Origin: Litomosoides sigmodontis | Lineage: Eukaryota; Nematoda; Chromadorea; Rhabditida; Onchocercidae | DNA length: 64,000 bases | Assembly: GCA_963070105.1 (NCBI GenBank) | Contig: OY718805.1 | Location: forward strand, 8,425,001-8,489,000 | Reading direction: 5' to 3' | Part shown: positions 21,626 to 36,184 of the stretch, in pieces | Numbering within the stretch: position 1 is the first letter of the stretch | How the letters are laid out: each line of letters starts with the position of its first letter | Translations under genes and position numbers: made by a program | The notes under the pieces: generated by a model | What the model saw: the letters and a program-made list of their open reading frames with translations, nothing else | Databases searched by the model: none | Told to the model about the DNA's origin: nothing

Positions 21626-23882
21626 TCATGGATGGTTTTGCTGATCAGTGCTTTGTTCCGTCCACCAGTCCTCTTCGATTTCATCTGGCATCCCCTCCTC
21701 TTCCTCGATTTGATTGCTCAGTTTCTTGACATCTTCTTTGATAGCGTCACGAATCCTGTCAATAGCTTTCTGAAAAGCTGATTGAAATTACAAAATTTTA
21801 TATGCAAAAGAGATTATTTTAGCAGTCATCTTTCCCCTCAATCAAAATGAGAAATCTCTGTTATCGGACTTCAGCCTTTGGTTATTCTATTGCGCAGTTC
21901 AGGAGACCAAGGCGAATCACCTACCGATGGCAACCATCCGTTCTGCGGATCAGCTCTTTCGCTGTGTGCAAAAAATTCCTTTCGTACAATTTCTTCAGCA
22001 ACTGGAAGTTTTACATCACATATGCAATACCACATTTGTCGAACACGAGGAAGCTCTCCTATAAGCAGAAAAATACGTTGAAATTGAGTCATAGGACATA
22101 CTGAAAGCTTTGAATAGAAGCTTCACCAACTTGCCCTTGATAACTAAACTTTATTCATTATGCATAAAGACTTAAATGATGAGGCGGATTCCACGTCTGT
22201 GCAAAATTGCTGAAATGATAAGATAAAAATCATTAACATCAGAGAATTTGTCATAAATTACCAGGTGTATATATATAATCGATATGCTCATCTGTAAGGG
22301 AACCGTATGTTGACGGGACTGCTGGTGCTAACGATGAAGCACTTGTAACGGAAACGTGACCTGGTCTTTCACTATTTTTCTATAAATTTCGAAAATGAAG
22401 CAAGTGCAGCCAGTTCTTATATGATATATGTATATATTCATTTATTTACTTTTTTGCTAAACATAATTTATTTGCTAAACATAATATAAATATATAATGG
22501 ATTAGTAAAAGGGACATGGATTTGTGCAAAAAATATACGCGGTAGAAAACGGCTTTATAGATTCTTTCAGACTGATTAAAGTAAGAAGAATTCGTGCTTA
22601 CAGTTACGATCTTTAAACGCTGCCTTTCGGGTATTTTAGCGTGTTGTCGAAATGTCACCATAACTGACTGGTATAGTTTTGCCTGTAATGATTAGATGTA
22701 TATCGAGCGGTGCGACATAATATTAATATAAAAGCATACATTTGGGTCAGTTCTTGGATCATAACCGAAGCGACACCACAGACGTCCCCATGGTCCATTT
22801 AAAATATAAAACGCAAATTTTTGTAACAGTGTTCTGCAAATGAAAATCATAAATTATAATAAGTTATTCAGTATCTCTACACAAAATATTTCTCAGAACA
22901 ATGCTTTTATGATTATAGTTACACAAAAAAAACGCCTCATTATTGGCATCTTTTGTTTTACAACAGCTACATTCGAATCTTACTTTATTAAACCATCGTC
23001 CAGTCCCGTTTTCTTAATAATACCCACTCTGGTCCACATTGGTCGCTCTTTGAACAATTCCTGTAGCAAACGATGGGGCTCGCTGTTTTTACATCTATAA
23101 GTACTTTTGCAAAATAATTTCTCCCAAAATTTTCCTATAACGTTAATGAACGCAATCTTAAACTGAATACAGTAATTTATTACTAAGACCTTTTATGAGA
23201 GTTTGTCAGATTTAACAGCTTTCATTTACTCTTTTACAAGAATTGATCAGATCATTTCCCGGTCATTCTCTAAGCCACTGCACCATTTAGTTGACAATAT
23301 TAATAGCAAGAATGCTTGGTATATCAAAAAAACAAGATATTTTTTCAGTGAAAGTAACAACAATTTTTAATCACTTAAGAAATCCTAGGGAGATTTATCC
23401 CGTTCATTTTCTTTAAATTATTGAAGTACTACACCTAATGTTCGCATCATTGACTGCCTCTTCAGTAGGCTGTTTAGGGAACTCAGCGGTAGAATGCACC
23501 GTTACAGACAATGCTTTCCTTTCTGATCGTAAACCTGGAAAATTATTAATTTGAAGCATTTAATTTAGTCAATCATTTCCTCTTGGTAGAATTTACAGCA
23601 TAGAGCAGTGCTTTGTAAGATGCCAAATGATTTCTGCCACACCAAATTTGTCTTACAATGCAAGCTAAACCCATCTTTTTGCCACTACATAACTTCAATA
23701 AGACATCGGCGAGTTCTGAAAATCTACGAACTAAAAAAAACAGACTTTGCCCGTGTCCAGCGCTTTTCCGCTTCACTTTCTCCGGCGAGAAATCAGTTTC
23801 TTTGCATAACAACTTTGATGATGGTATTGAGTATCTGCAAATAAATAAATCAAAAATTATACTAAAATGTAAGCTTATGAGC

Positions 23883-23952
<70 letters not shown>

Positions 23953-25224
23953 GTACGTATATAATTCTTAGTCATGAAGGTATTGATACTATATTTTCAT
24001 ATAATTGAAATTATATTCATGTAAATATGTAGTTACGAAGAAACAAGTTCTACCTTGAGAACTGGTAAGGGGGAAGATGCAAGGATGTAGGATGCTCGTC
24101 TTCAGGTTGGTTCCACCATGACAGAGCACCTTGAAGATCCAATGGTATCAATTTTGGTACCTGCAAATTAATTAAGTTTACAATTTAAGATCGGACAAAT
24201 TTATTATTAACGCTATTAATTTCTTTTAGATATAATAAAGAGGCATGTGAAGCTCGATTACTTATTCGTTGCTGCGTTTTTCTTGTCATCAAATGACACT
24301 GTAGATTTCACAGGTTTTGTGTTAAAGGGGTTATCGCCTAATGTAATGTAAATTTTGGCGCATTATTTATTGTCAAAGAAGAATAACACATATTGTAAAA
24401 AGTCGTAAATATAAGCTTACTAAATCTTCAAAACACCCTTGAAATGTTTCACTCTGACGAATTGGCAAATAATGGAAGTCGCACATGGATTTGAACGTGT
24501 ACACTGTTGAAACCTATAACTTTTTTTAAAAATTTTTATAGATTACCTGGATTCTTTATCCCACTCTGATTCTAACCTTCTGGCCCCAGTAAGGAAGAAC
24601 TAAGTCTAAAAACAGAAGTTTGAAGGTACCATTCCAATCACTTTTGCTTGTACACAGTTCGGGTCAGACTTTTTGCGACGTACAGTTGCGACACATAACA
24701 CTGTACCAGTACCACCGAACGATTTTTCGGCAGATCCTCGCTCTGATACCAAAGCATTTGCATAGAGATTTTTCGGGTGATGTCGTAATTCGATTGGACG
24801 ACCAGCAAAGTGGTTCTGCAAAAATACCAATGAGTGTGCTATGATTATGAATGAACTAAACGTAGTGCCTTCTGTAGAATACTTGAATAGGTACTGCAGG
24901 ACTTTTTCATGCATATGTCGATAGCGAGTTGCAGTAGAACAAAATACAATAGTAATGAATGGTAGAATTAGTACACTCTAATGTTATATACATTTAGCAT
25001 ACCCTCATCTGTCCTAAATATAAGAAGCATTAAATCTCACATTCTCAAATTTTAATGTAAATCACAAGAACAAAAGTTTCAACTGAGTTTTTTTTTTCAC
25101 CTACCATACTAAGAGTTTGAGCACCTCCCAAAGTTTCAATCGCCTTCTCAGCATTTCTCACAACTCCTGGATATGTCACAACAACATATTCTGGTAACTT
25201 TTCTGTACTTGTTGATGGCCACAT
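21626..25224 (-). CDS. General transcription factor IIIC subunit 5 (GTF3C5, TFIIIC63 / tau95 family)
   Basis: Subunit of TFIIIC, the RNA polymerase III assembly factor that binds the A box of tRNA genes. Twelve exons on the minus strand: 25105-25224, 24630-24815, 24421-24513, 24054-24160, 23746-23834, 23435-23534, 22984-23094, 22740-22833, 22602 (or 22608)-22682, 22262-22379, 21925-22058, 21626-21769; about 458 residues. N-terminal tau95 region: VTYPGVVRNAEKAIETLGG (about 16-34), LRHHPKNLYANALVS, VSTVYTFKSMCDFHYLPI. C-terminal DNA-binding region: LNGPWGRLWCRFGYDPRTDP (about 280-300), then RVRQMWYCICDVKLP and an acidic tail (EEEEGMPDEIEEDWW). This order matches human GTF3C5. The ATG lies 3 nt after a T-rich GCAG acceptor. 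Phases agree through all exons. One intron carries a 66-bp TA array. Confidence 0.93.
23885..23951. repeat. (TA)n microsatellite in a GTF3C5 intron
   Basis: About 33 uninterrupted AT/TA units lie in the intron between exons 4 and 5 of the GTF3C5 gene, about 50 bp from the exon 5 acceptor. Confidence 0.95.
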
Positions 25225-25227
25225 CTT

Positions 25228-25240
25228 CTGCAAACACAAT
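25228..25240 (-). promoter_or_regulatory. Candidate spliced-leader acceptor of GTF3C5
   Basis: Minus-strand ATTGTGTTTGCAG, with the ATG 3 nt downstream. No upstream coding exon is apparent, so this is more likely a trans-splice acceptor than a cis intron end. Confidence 0.5.
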
Positions 25241-26197
25241 AATATAGTAGCATATGATAAATACTGTAAATAAGACCCTAAATAATTAAACACTAATAAT
25301 AATTAGCAATGAAACAATTAAAAACTGTCAGCGTTAAGAAATTCGGATGAACTTTGAAAAAAAAAACAGTGAAAGGTTTTTTTTTGCGAAACACTTCACC
25401 AGTTCTAACGTCAACTGAATTTCATTGCGGCAATCGGTAATCCGTCCTGCTATCGAATCCGGAAAAAAACGTTAAAGAACAAATCTCCCGCATAGTGTTT
25501 CAAATTTTATTGTGCAATAAAGTGTGAAACGAACAGTTGCATGCAACAACTTCATTTCGCAGAAAATGCAAAATGACAGTGGCAGGCGGAATCGTAATGG
25601 TTGTTGTGAAGCTTGGCGATGGTGGTGTGAAGATGTTTTGGAGGGAGGAAGACGTTGAGAAATGTGAAAAACAGTTTGTGTTGTAATCAGGGAAGTGATG
25701 GAAAAAAAAAATAGAAGAAAAGATTTGTTATTGAAACGGCAGAGACTGATAGGAGAAAACAGTGTAGCTGCCGATCCATGTATCAGTATGTGGTCAGTTG
25801 TGTTCTTGGCGGGTCGGTTAAAGTTGCATCTGAAAGGTTACTGTTATTATTTTTAGTTATTATTATTTTTAGTTATTATTAATTATTACTGTTATTGTTA
25901 TGTTGTTCATTACAGGTTAAGAATTTACGCCTGCGTATTGTGTGGTATAATGGATTTGAAAAATTTGGTATCGAATAACATGAGAGAAGCTGACCATAGG
26001 AAGCGTTTATCAAGCACAAAAGGTCATCCATTTTGTTTTGCTTTCTTCTTAACATTGTAAATATCATCATAAATGATATCTGTCGTTGTGTTTTGAAGCT
26101 ATAGGATTTGCGAATGTTTTGTTAGGGTTTAAAAAAAAAAGAATGAGGTTCTTTGAAATGAAACGATGAATGAGTTCAAATTAAGAGTTCTGTACCA
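25241..26197. promoter_or_regulatory. Divergent intergenic region, GTF3C5 / GNPNAT1
   Basis: About 1 kb between divergent genes. The stretch 25540-25710 is G-rich on the plus strand compared with its surroundings. TTATTATT-type repeats occur near 25845-25890. No specific factor site can be asserted. Confidence 0.35.
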
Positions 26198-27318
<1,121 letters not shown>

Positions 27319-28042
27319 GTTTAATTCGAATTGGCTGAAATAGTTATGGATGAGAATTAGATTCAAATTCAAGTTCAGCTCGATCTGCTTTGAATTTGTA
27401 ATGCTTACATTTGTCTTCTTGTTTCTTGTAGTCTTGCTACCTTCCTTTCCTAGAGTGTACATACTTATGCCAATAGAACTGGAAAAGAGGAATGTACTGT
27501 AGAAGAAAAAGGAAATAATAGTCAAAAATGATTGTTGTAATATATAACGTTTGTGGTATTCAAGTGCTATCTCCCACCTCGTCGTTTTCTTAGGCGTTAT
27601 GATGTTACGTTAGACTTTTATGTGACATATTCTGTGAGGAAGGCTCTTTATTCCTCACAATAGGTAAGGCATATTTAATCTATCATGTTTTAATGAACAG
27701 TATTCATTTATGATGTGGCAATTTATAAACTAATTTAACTTTGTTGTTCATGACACGGTATATATTTTTGATGTAGCAAATCATTTTGTTTCTCTCCTGA
27801 TTGTTGCAGAATTCGAATTTTAGTCATACAAGTTTGATTTCTGGGAGTTGTGAAGAAAGATTTGTGGAGTAAAATGCAATTTTATGTAATAAAATTTGAT
27901 TATTGTTGAGCGCTTAAGCTTTCTTTATTGCTAATAGGAGCATCACTTGTAATAAAGAAGTTTTTATTACTATCGCATTGCGTTATCGCTCATTACAGGT
28001 CGAAAAATCCGATGGTGATTTTACAGAAAGATTTGATTGCAA
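27319..28042. other. 3' flank of GNPNAT1
   Basis: AT-rich sequence with AATAAA-like matches around 27884 and 27951. No additional gene is seen. The following minus-strand ORF ends at 28043. Confidence 0.4.
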
Positions 28043-28378
28043 TTAAATGAAAAATATGTTTTTGACATGTTCTTGAGGGATGTATTTCTCAGGTAAATCA
28101 AGTATTTGTGGAGAGGCGCTATTGTTTTGCCTTGTTATAGCTGATTTCTGTACGTGATATAGCGGGCTAATAGTTTCCTTCATATTTGTAAATGCACTTT
28201 GGCTGATCATTACAGCTAAAAATGAAATTACAAGTGAAAACCAGTAGGAAATTGGTATTTTATTTGGTTCGCTAATTCTGTAATAAATTCGTCTGCAGCA
28301 GGACAGTAGGTGGTAGAGTATATTAGCTCTACATTGTTGCAGATTGAAGATCAATCCATGAAATGTCGCGTGTGCCAT
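28043..28378 (-). CDS. Unrecognised small, possibly membrane protein
   Basis: A single open frame of 111 codons from an ATG at 28378 (the frame stays open upstream, without an ATG, to about 28444). The protein starts MAHATFHGLIFNLQQC, is Cys/Arg/Tyr-rich in the first third, then has one hydrophobic stretch (ISYWFSLVISFLAVMISQSA, about 47-66) that could be a transmembrane helix, and ends in a polar tail with DLPEKYIPQEHVKN. The length is notable for such AT-rich DNA, which argues for a real gene, but I recognise no family and see no acceptor close to the ATG. It lies divergent to the short plus gene at 28592. A chance ORF remains possible. Confidence 0.35.
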   Translation of the reverse strand: MAHATFHGLIFNLQQCRANILYHLLSCCRRIYYRISEPNKIPISYWFSLVISFLAVMISQSAFTNMKETISPLYHVQKSAITRQNNSASPQILDLPEKYIPQEHVKNIFFI

Positions 28379-28591
28379 TCCTCGCTTCTCTTGATTACAA
28401 TTTAAATAAACGTGATAAGGATTGGATTTCTCATCAGCTGCCAAAGGTAGCGGTTATTATGCAGTTGTTGAAATACGTATGTCATAGCTTGAATTAAGAA
28501 TTTATTTGTTAGCAGTACAGTGTTGGCGATATGTAAATTTTTCAAACATTCACTGCAGTGGTAAGTTTATTTAGGAATTCATTTCTAGTGC

Positions 28592-29037
28592 ATGAAAGAA
28601 ACTGTGAAGAAGCATTGGTCAATTTATCACATAGTTAACTTATCCACTTACATGAATAAAGTGAAGTTCAATGAAGTTCCTCTGTCTTATTCGGAATTGT
28701 TAGAACCGCTGCATGAATTTCGTTTAGGTTATGTGATATATTAATTAGAACATTCTGCTATTTAAGGAGAGCATTGAAATACCCCGTGAACATCTACCCG
28801 ATCCAGAAACTGAAAATCTTCCGTCGAGCGTCAGTTTTCGTCAAGTATGTTTTCATTAGTTCATCTGTTAGATCTCCGTGTAGTACCAGCTCACTTTTCT
28901 GCGTTGCTTCTCTCACTCTTACACTCCTTTTAAACGCTGCTTCATTCCAGGAGTCAACGGCAGAATTGGAAAAGCGTTGGACCGATACAGGAATTGATCG
29001 CATTTATTTAAACTGTCCAAGGCCACCACGTAGTTGA
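28592..29037 (+). CDS. Unrecognised short protein upstream of BORCS5
   Basis: Three exons read in one frame: 28592 to about 28732, about 28768-28845, and 28952-29037, for about 101 residues. The protein begins MKETVKKHWSIYHI, continues through VPLSYSELLEPLHEFRLGY, then IPREHLPDPETENLPSSVSF, and ends ELEKRWTDTGIDR...CPRPPRS. It is soluble, with no signal peptide or membrane segment. The ATG lies 3 nt after a T-rich TAG acceptor (28582-28588). The exon 2/3 intron has a good GTATG donor and TTCCAG acceptor; the exon 1/2 boundary is weaker (GTGATA donor, TTTAAG acceptor). Its stop is 32 nt from the BORCS5 start, suggesting co-transcription. I do not recognise the family. Confidence 0.5.
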
Positions 29038-29050
29038 ATACCGTAATTAT

Positions 29051-29067
29051 TTCTGTATAAATCTCAG
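29051..29067 (+). promoter_or_regulatory. Candidate trans-splice acceptor in a 32-nt intercistronic gap
   Basis: TTCTGTATAAATCTCAG ends 2 nt before the BORCS5 ATG and only 30 nt after the previous stop codon. It would serve as both the end of the upstream cistron and the spliced-leader site of BORCS5. Confidence 0.5.
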
Positions 29068-29069
29068 AT

Positions 29070-30274
29070 ATGGGTAATGGGCAGAGCAGCAATTATACTA
29101 ACGTTCCGTCATCACATTCGTTTTTGTCGAATAAAAGATCAAGTACGAAAACGAAAGGCAACGTAATTGTTGTAAAACAACGAATAAACACAACTGGCCC
29201 CTCATGTTCCAAAAGTGATGACACGATAAAGCGCTTTCTGGTAAGCAATTCCTAATCCTCTCGTGTTGTATGTTATGAAAGCAAACATGGTAACTTTCAT
29301 TTAATATACGGTTTGTTATTTGTTTTCCAGGAAATTCCGAAATTTTATCCGATTTTGAAAAGGTCTTTGAATCAGACAAGTTTACGTGGGCAGGAGGAGT
29401 CAATATTCAAAATAAGTGATCGTCCGGTGTTGAAATTTGCCTACCGATTACAAGAGCATTTGTCACAATGTACTAATATTGTGGTTATGGAACAGGAATC
29501 GCTGGGAAATTCGATGAGAAATGTTAGCATCCATTAATTGTTTTTTTCTTGTCTACGGCAAAGACTCGAACCAACAACACCAATCAAAGATATTATGATG
29601 TTACAGCAGAAGATCGCTTAAAGTCATTTTTAAGTTCTCTGTCTCACGACTCTTAGAGTTTCAAATTTGGGAAGATCATATACGGTTTTACAGGTGGATC
29701 GCGACATTGCACTTATACTAGTGCAGTTTAATGACCGAAAGAGATCGATAGATCGTTTTCAGAATTGTTTAGAAAAAATCGGTGATTTACAAGCGCATAT
29801 TTCAAATTTGCGAGTAAGTACTATTTTTTCAGTTAGGATTTTGCATGCATATTTTGTTTCGAGATGCTAGTACATAAGAATAATCTTTTAACCAGACTTT
29901 TAGCAGTTGTACTATCTGGATGAATCTGCTGAATGCCGCAAATTGGGAGTTTTTGCAATCTTTTGATGTTCTAAAGGATAGCAAAAGTTGTAAAATGACT
30001 TTTTGGAATTAATTTAATGTACTTTTGTTTTCAGCTTCTTTTCCAAGGTTTAATATCAGCAGTTGAAACCCTAAATGAAGTTCTACCGGAACAAAAGCGA
30101 TTGCCAGTGCTCGATATCGATCGTCTTGTAAATGCTACAACAAGTTCGTTAGACAGCAAACATAACGGAATTATTCGGGAAACTGAAAGTAATACCTATC
30201 CAGTAAACAATAATCAAGATTTGCATATTGGGCCTATTGATGAGGTAGCAGTGGTTGACAAAAATAATGCTTAA
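29070..30274 (+). CDS. sam-4: BLOC-1-related complex subunit 5 (BORCS5 / myrlysin)
   Basis: Subunit of BORC, which recruits ARL8 to lysosomes and synaptic-vesicle precursors so that kinesins can move them. Exons 29070-29240, 29331-29522, 29694-29813 and 30035-30274 give 240 residues. N terminus MGNGQSSN fits the family's myristoylated MG start. Further landmarks: NVIVVKQ, EIPKFYPILKRSLNQ (family EIP.F.P.L), FAYRLQEHLSQCTN (family RYQDHLHQC), a central coiled coil (DRFQNCLEKIGDLQAHISNL) and LNEVLPEQKRLPVLDI (family LN.MLPE..RLE). The C-terminal ~50 residues are a polar extension beyond the human protein length. All introns are phase 0 with good splice sites. The gene symbol is taken from the C. 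elegans myrlysin gene as I know it. Confidence 0.9.
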
Positions 30275-31115
30275 TTCGCTGATTTAAACTGTGTCACTAT
30301 CGCTTCTTTTTTATAAAAGTGGTCATATGCACAGTTGTATCATATTTTAGATTACTGTAAAATTTTTTCGTGGCAAGATCTTGAACCTTTGAAAAGATGT
30401 AGTAAAATTGAAGTATGAAATCTTGAGGCGATTGTCTATTATTAAGAATTTGCAACCTCTTGGAGCGCTTTGTCTTTTCATTAATCAAATTTGTGCCATT
30501 TATTCAGAAGCATTTTCTGACAAAGTGATTTTCACATAATTACACAAAGTCATTTTCACATCATTTCATAATTACATTCTCAGCTTAACATCGTTCTTGA
30601 TGTGAGCTAATATTGCTATTCAGTACACTTATTTATGATTGTTCACTTATTTTACTCTTTCTCATCCCTATTAATGTAGTGTCTTTGACTTATTTATTCA
30701 TTAATTTTAACATTCGTGCAGTTTTCGTGGATCTGAAGAGTACCGCGTGTTTATTTCGAAAGCGGTTAATTTATCAATTATGTTGGCAATGAATCGAATC
30801 ATATTTATTTATGTTATTGAAGTGTAAAATATAATGAAATTGATTTGGTTCTGTTGCCTTTGTAATGTATCAAATCAGGATGACCTTTTTCATCTTTCAT
30901 GTTTGCTTATTCTGCAAAGAGTGAAGGTATCGTAAAGGTAGTTTGTCATAATAAAGGTAGGAGGTGAGAAACATGATCGATGTTTGTTTCGCATTTGATA
31001 TGACAATGTGAAAGTTCTTCAGCTTTTTCAGCAGTGGGCGCTTCTCAAATACGGAAGTTGAGAACTTCAGTCAAACATTAATGATAATTAGGTGCCGAGC
31101 AATGAACGATCCAAT
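30275..31115. other. Gap between BORCS5 and WASHC3
   Basis: About 0.84 kb of AT-rich sequence on the shared strand, with a short direct repeat of ATTTTCACAT-like sequence near 30520-30560. No supported gene. It could be an intercistronic region or an ordinary promoter. Confidence 0.4.
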
Positions 31116-32148
31116 ATGAGCTTCGTTCATATGGATGTTGATATATCTCAGGTGAGTTCCGTGCAATCTATTGGTGTGTTCCAGTTGATATCATTGATCT
31201 GGTTGTATGGCCTTATATTTACAAATAAGCTGCGAGTTTAGCTAATTGATAGAAGTGGTGGGAGATGTGCTATTCATGGAAGGAAAAAATGGAACTTCAG
31301 GCAAAGTCGCTTGGGACGAAACAAATTGTTGCATTTGTTAATTATTTCATGGTAAAAAATATGCAATTGCTGGAAAGTTTCGTGTGTGATGTTGAAAGAA
31401 GAATTGTCGACATGGAGAGGCGTTTGAGTCGAGTGGAAGTGGAGCTGAAACTTTTGGAGCATAAAGTAATCAGTTAACGATTTTTCGTTAGTACCATTGC
31501 TGAAGTGGACATAAGCTTGAGCTCGTTTATTTCTAAACAGCTAGTGTAGTTGTTAAAAGTTTCTTTAAAAAGTATGGAGCGGGTTTATGTCTATTTTTGA
31601 TGTTGATAATAAAAGAATTTGGTTGAGATTTGCTTTCAGCTAGACAGCGTGCCGGGTCTACAGGTCGTGATTCCGGAAGGCGGTGAGTCATCTGCGGAAG
31701 TGCGAAATGATGGTTCATTGCTGAACACAATTACGAGCGAAAATAATATGGAGGTTAATTTTTTACCTCAGAAGAATTATGAGTTAATGTTAGTATGGTT
31801 CGATAGGCTGATGGTATTGAACGGTTTTACTTACTTTCTTCTTTTCATTTTGTAAAATCAGATTAACAAGTTTAAAGAGAATTATCGTATGCTTAACTGT
31901 TTTTTGAAATGTAATCTGCTGGCAATGTGTGGATTACTTTTCAGAGCGAAGCAGTTGAGAATGCTGAGGCAGTTGATTCAGAATCTTCTGCTGTTTCCGC
32001 TGTTAAAAAACCACATGAATCTGTGGTCTTGAAAGCTTCTTCTACGAAACAAAATCTTTGTATTCGAGATGATCCTCGCTATGCTATATATTTTAAAATG
32101 CGTAAAATGGTTCGTTTTTTTCCTGTTTGTTTACAAGGGGTGAAAGGT

Positions 32149-32245
<97 letters not shown>

Positions 32246-33192
32246 TTATATTTATATTTATATTTATATTTATATTTATATTTATATTTATATTTATATT
32301 TATATTTATATTTATATTTATATTTATATATATTTATATATATATATATATTTATATATATTTATATATATTTATATATATTTATATATATTTATATATA
32401 TTTATATATATTTATATATATTTATATATATATATATTTATAACTAAAGTATATAAAAAACAAAAAAAACTCTAGTTCGTTAAGTTAAATGGCTGCGGTT
32501 TTAAGTGTATTCCATTCTTTTTCTTTTCCATCGTTGTTTCACAATTCAGGGAGTGCCTGAATGTGCGGTGAAGCAAAAAATGGCGAGTCAGGGAATCGAT
32601 ACAGCACTTCTCCAGTATGTATAATTTTCAGTTTTTTTGGGATTGAACCTTTTCCATTCCATGTAATCCAATTATTTTAATTGTTAGGGACGCTTTTTGC
32701 TACTCTAGAAAAGTTACACTAAAATAGCTAAGAAGGGGAATGTCTGATTCCGAAGTTTCTATCCATAGTATACAGAGGTTTTTTTCCATGGAAAGTGAAA
32801 TTTTAAGTACAAACTACTATCATTGATATTGCTACGAATTCATACTTACCTGAACATTAGGGGAATTATTCTCAGTGACAAATAGAATCGTCAACTTATG
32901 GTTGACGAAGAATGAAGGTCGCATAAGTTACACAAGTCAAATACTTTATGAAACATCCTTATTCCATATTCGATCAAAGATTGGAACCTTCGAAACATCG
33001 CAGTTGGTTGTGGAGTAAATCAGGAAAAATTCTCTATAAATTTGTTTGAGAAATTTTAACTGAATTCTGAAGCTCTACAGAACGCCAGACGCACTGTCTG
33101 ATTGGCATGAGGATACCGTAGCTAGTGTTGAAGGCAACGAATCAACGAGTACTGACGGCGATCAGAATTCTCCATCTTCAAGTGATTACTGA
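31116..33192 (+). CDS. ddl-1: WASH complex subunit 3 (WASHC3 / CCDC53)
   Basis: Small coiled-coil subunit of the WASH complex, which drives Arp2/3 actin assembly on endosomes. Exons 31116-31151, 31301-31465, 31640-31753, 31945-32109, 32550-32614 and 33081-33192 total 657 nt, 218 residues (human 194). Landmarks: [21 protein letters not shown] (human QQKRTVAFLNQF), the coiled coil [26 protein letters not shown] (human SSIPGL), [14 protein letters not shown] (human KDPRYARYLKM), [11 protein letters not shown] (human GVPVMAIRNKM), and an acidic Ser-rich tail ending SSSDY. The first four introns are phase 0. Intron 4 contains a ~290-bp TA/TTTATA array and has a weak GTTCG donor. The symbol is that of the C. 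elegans CCDC53 homologue as I know it. Confidence 0.92.
32151..32441. repeat. Compound (TA)n / (TTTATA)n array in a WASHC3 intron
   Basis: Pure TA runs from 32151 to about 32232, then hexamer TATATT-type units to about 32326, then a 10-bp TATATATTTA-type unit to 32441. It fills most of the 440-bp intron 4. Confidence 0.95.
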
Positions 33193-34355
33193 TCAAAAGC
33201 TATAGGTTATAAATTTATCTAAATATTTGAAAGATGAAAAGAAATATTGTTAGGTTATTTCAACTATTTCATCCTATCTTGGTTGTCTTTTGTATTTGTG
33301 ATCTTTTACTTTTACATTGACTGCAAGACACGTAAAAAATATCTTATAAAATGTGGATTAATTGAAATAAATTATTTAAAAGAAATAATTAAAACATTGA
33401 TTTCAAGATGACAAGACATGCAGTGCGGAGAACATTTTTTGAGATATGCTTTAACAAAATTTGAATCGAAACCCTTCGTCGTCACCGTTACAATCTTACT
33501 TAAAATAATTGGGATGAAGAAAGACATGCTCTTGCTGACAGAAAAAGAGGTTCTTAATTTTATACATTAATGGGCGATTTCTAGAACCTTTCTGATCGTA
33601 CAAAAGTAGCGGGATTACGATGAAGGGATCCATTTCACCTGGTCAATTTTGTTTGAGGATGCCAAAATCTTGATTTGATTATTTCTTATCGATTTCCTAT
33701 TTCATTTTACAATAATGAATTGTGATGTATGCAAGAAAGAAATTTTGATCATTTCGCACTTGAAATTGGGTCTTGAGTTGTGCCCTTTGCTCAATTAGAG
33801 ATCATAATTTGGCGTAAGTTTAGACGCTTTTTTCTAACTGGTCCGTGAGCGGTTGATGTTTCGACAAAACCAAATAAAGAAGTACCACAACTAGGAATCT
33901 GTACGACACTGCAAGAACGATTATTTCTTGCTTGGCCTGTTCCTTCTGATTAATTTTATTTTAAAAAATATACGGTTAGTGCGCTACAGCTGAAATCGTT
34001 ATGCCTAAACGTAGAGTGCTTCAGTTCCTCATAACTCTAAATTCTCATTCTAATTTTTTTTTTCTATTTATTTCATGGAAGAATTAGTTTCCCATTCAAA
34101 ATAGCATCATGATTAATTTTTGGGATTTGTCATCAGGTGATATCAGTCTCTAAAATGATATTAACATTGTTGCTATTCTAACAATGGTTGACTGAAATTG
34201 TTTCATCAATAATTTTCCCCATTAATTATTATCGAAATATCTTTACTGAGGTTAGGTTAAAACAAATTTGAAACAATTTCACTCAACTTCATTTGGGAAG
34301 GCAGTACATCGCGAATCTCGTACCGGTAATTTCTCCTGAAATTACTCTACAGATT
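33193..34355. other. Intergenic, AT-rich
   Basis: 3' flank of WASHC3 (AATAAA-like match near 33366) and the promoter side of the following gene. No ORF or splice pattern was found. Confidence 0.4.
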
Positions 34356-34367
34356 GATTTACTTTAG
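34356..34367 (+). promoter_or_regulatory. Candidate spliced-leader acceptor
   Basis: GATTTACTTTAG ends 9 nt before the ATG at 34377, a typical spacing for trans-splicing in nematodes. Confidence 0.4.
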
Positions 34368-34376
34368 GATTATCGG

Positions 34377-36184
<1,808 letters not shown>

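Noticed and set aside
32127..32475. Plus-strand Ile/Tyr-rich frames continuing from a WASHC3 exon
   Set aside because: They run through the TA array in intron 4. The true continuation is exon 5 at 32550, which matches the WASHC3 family.
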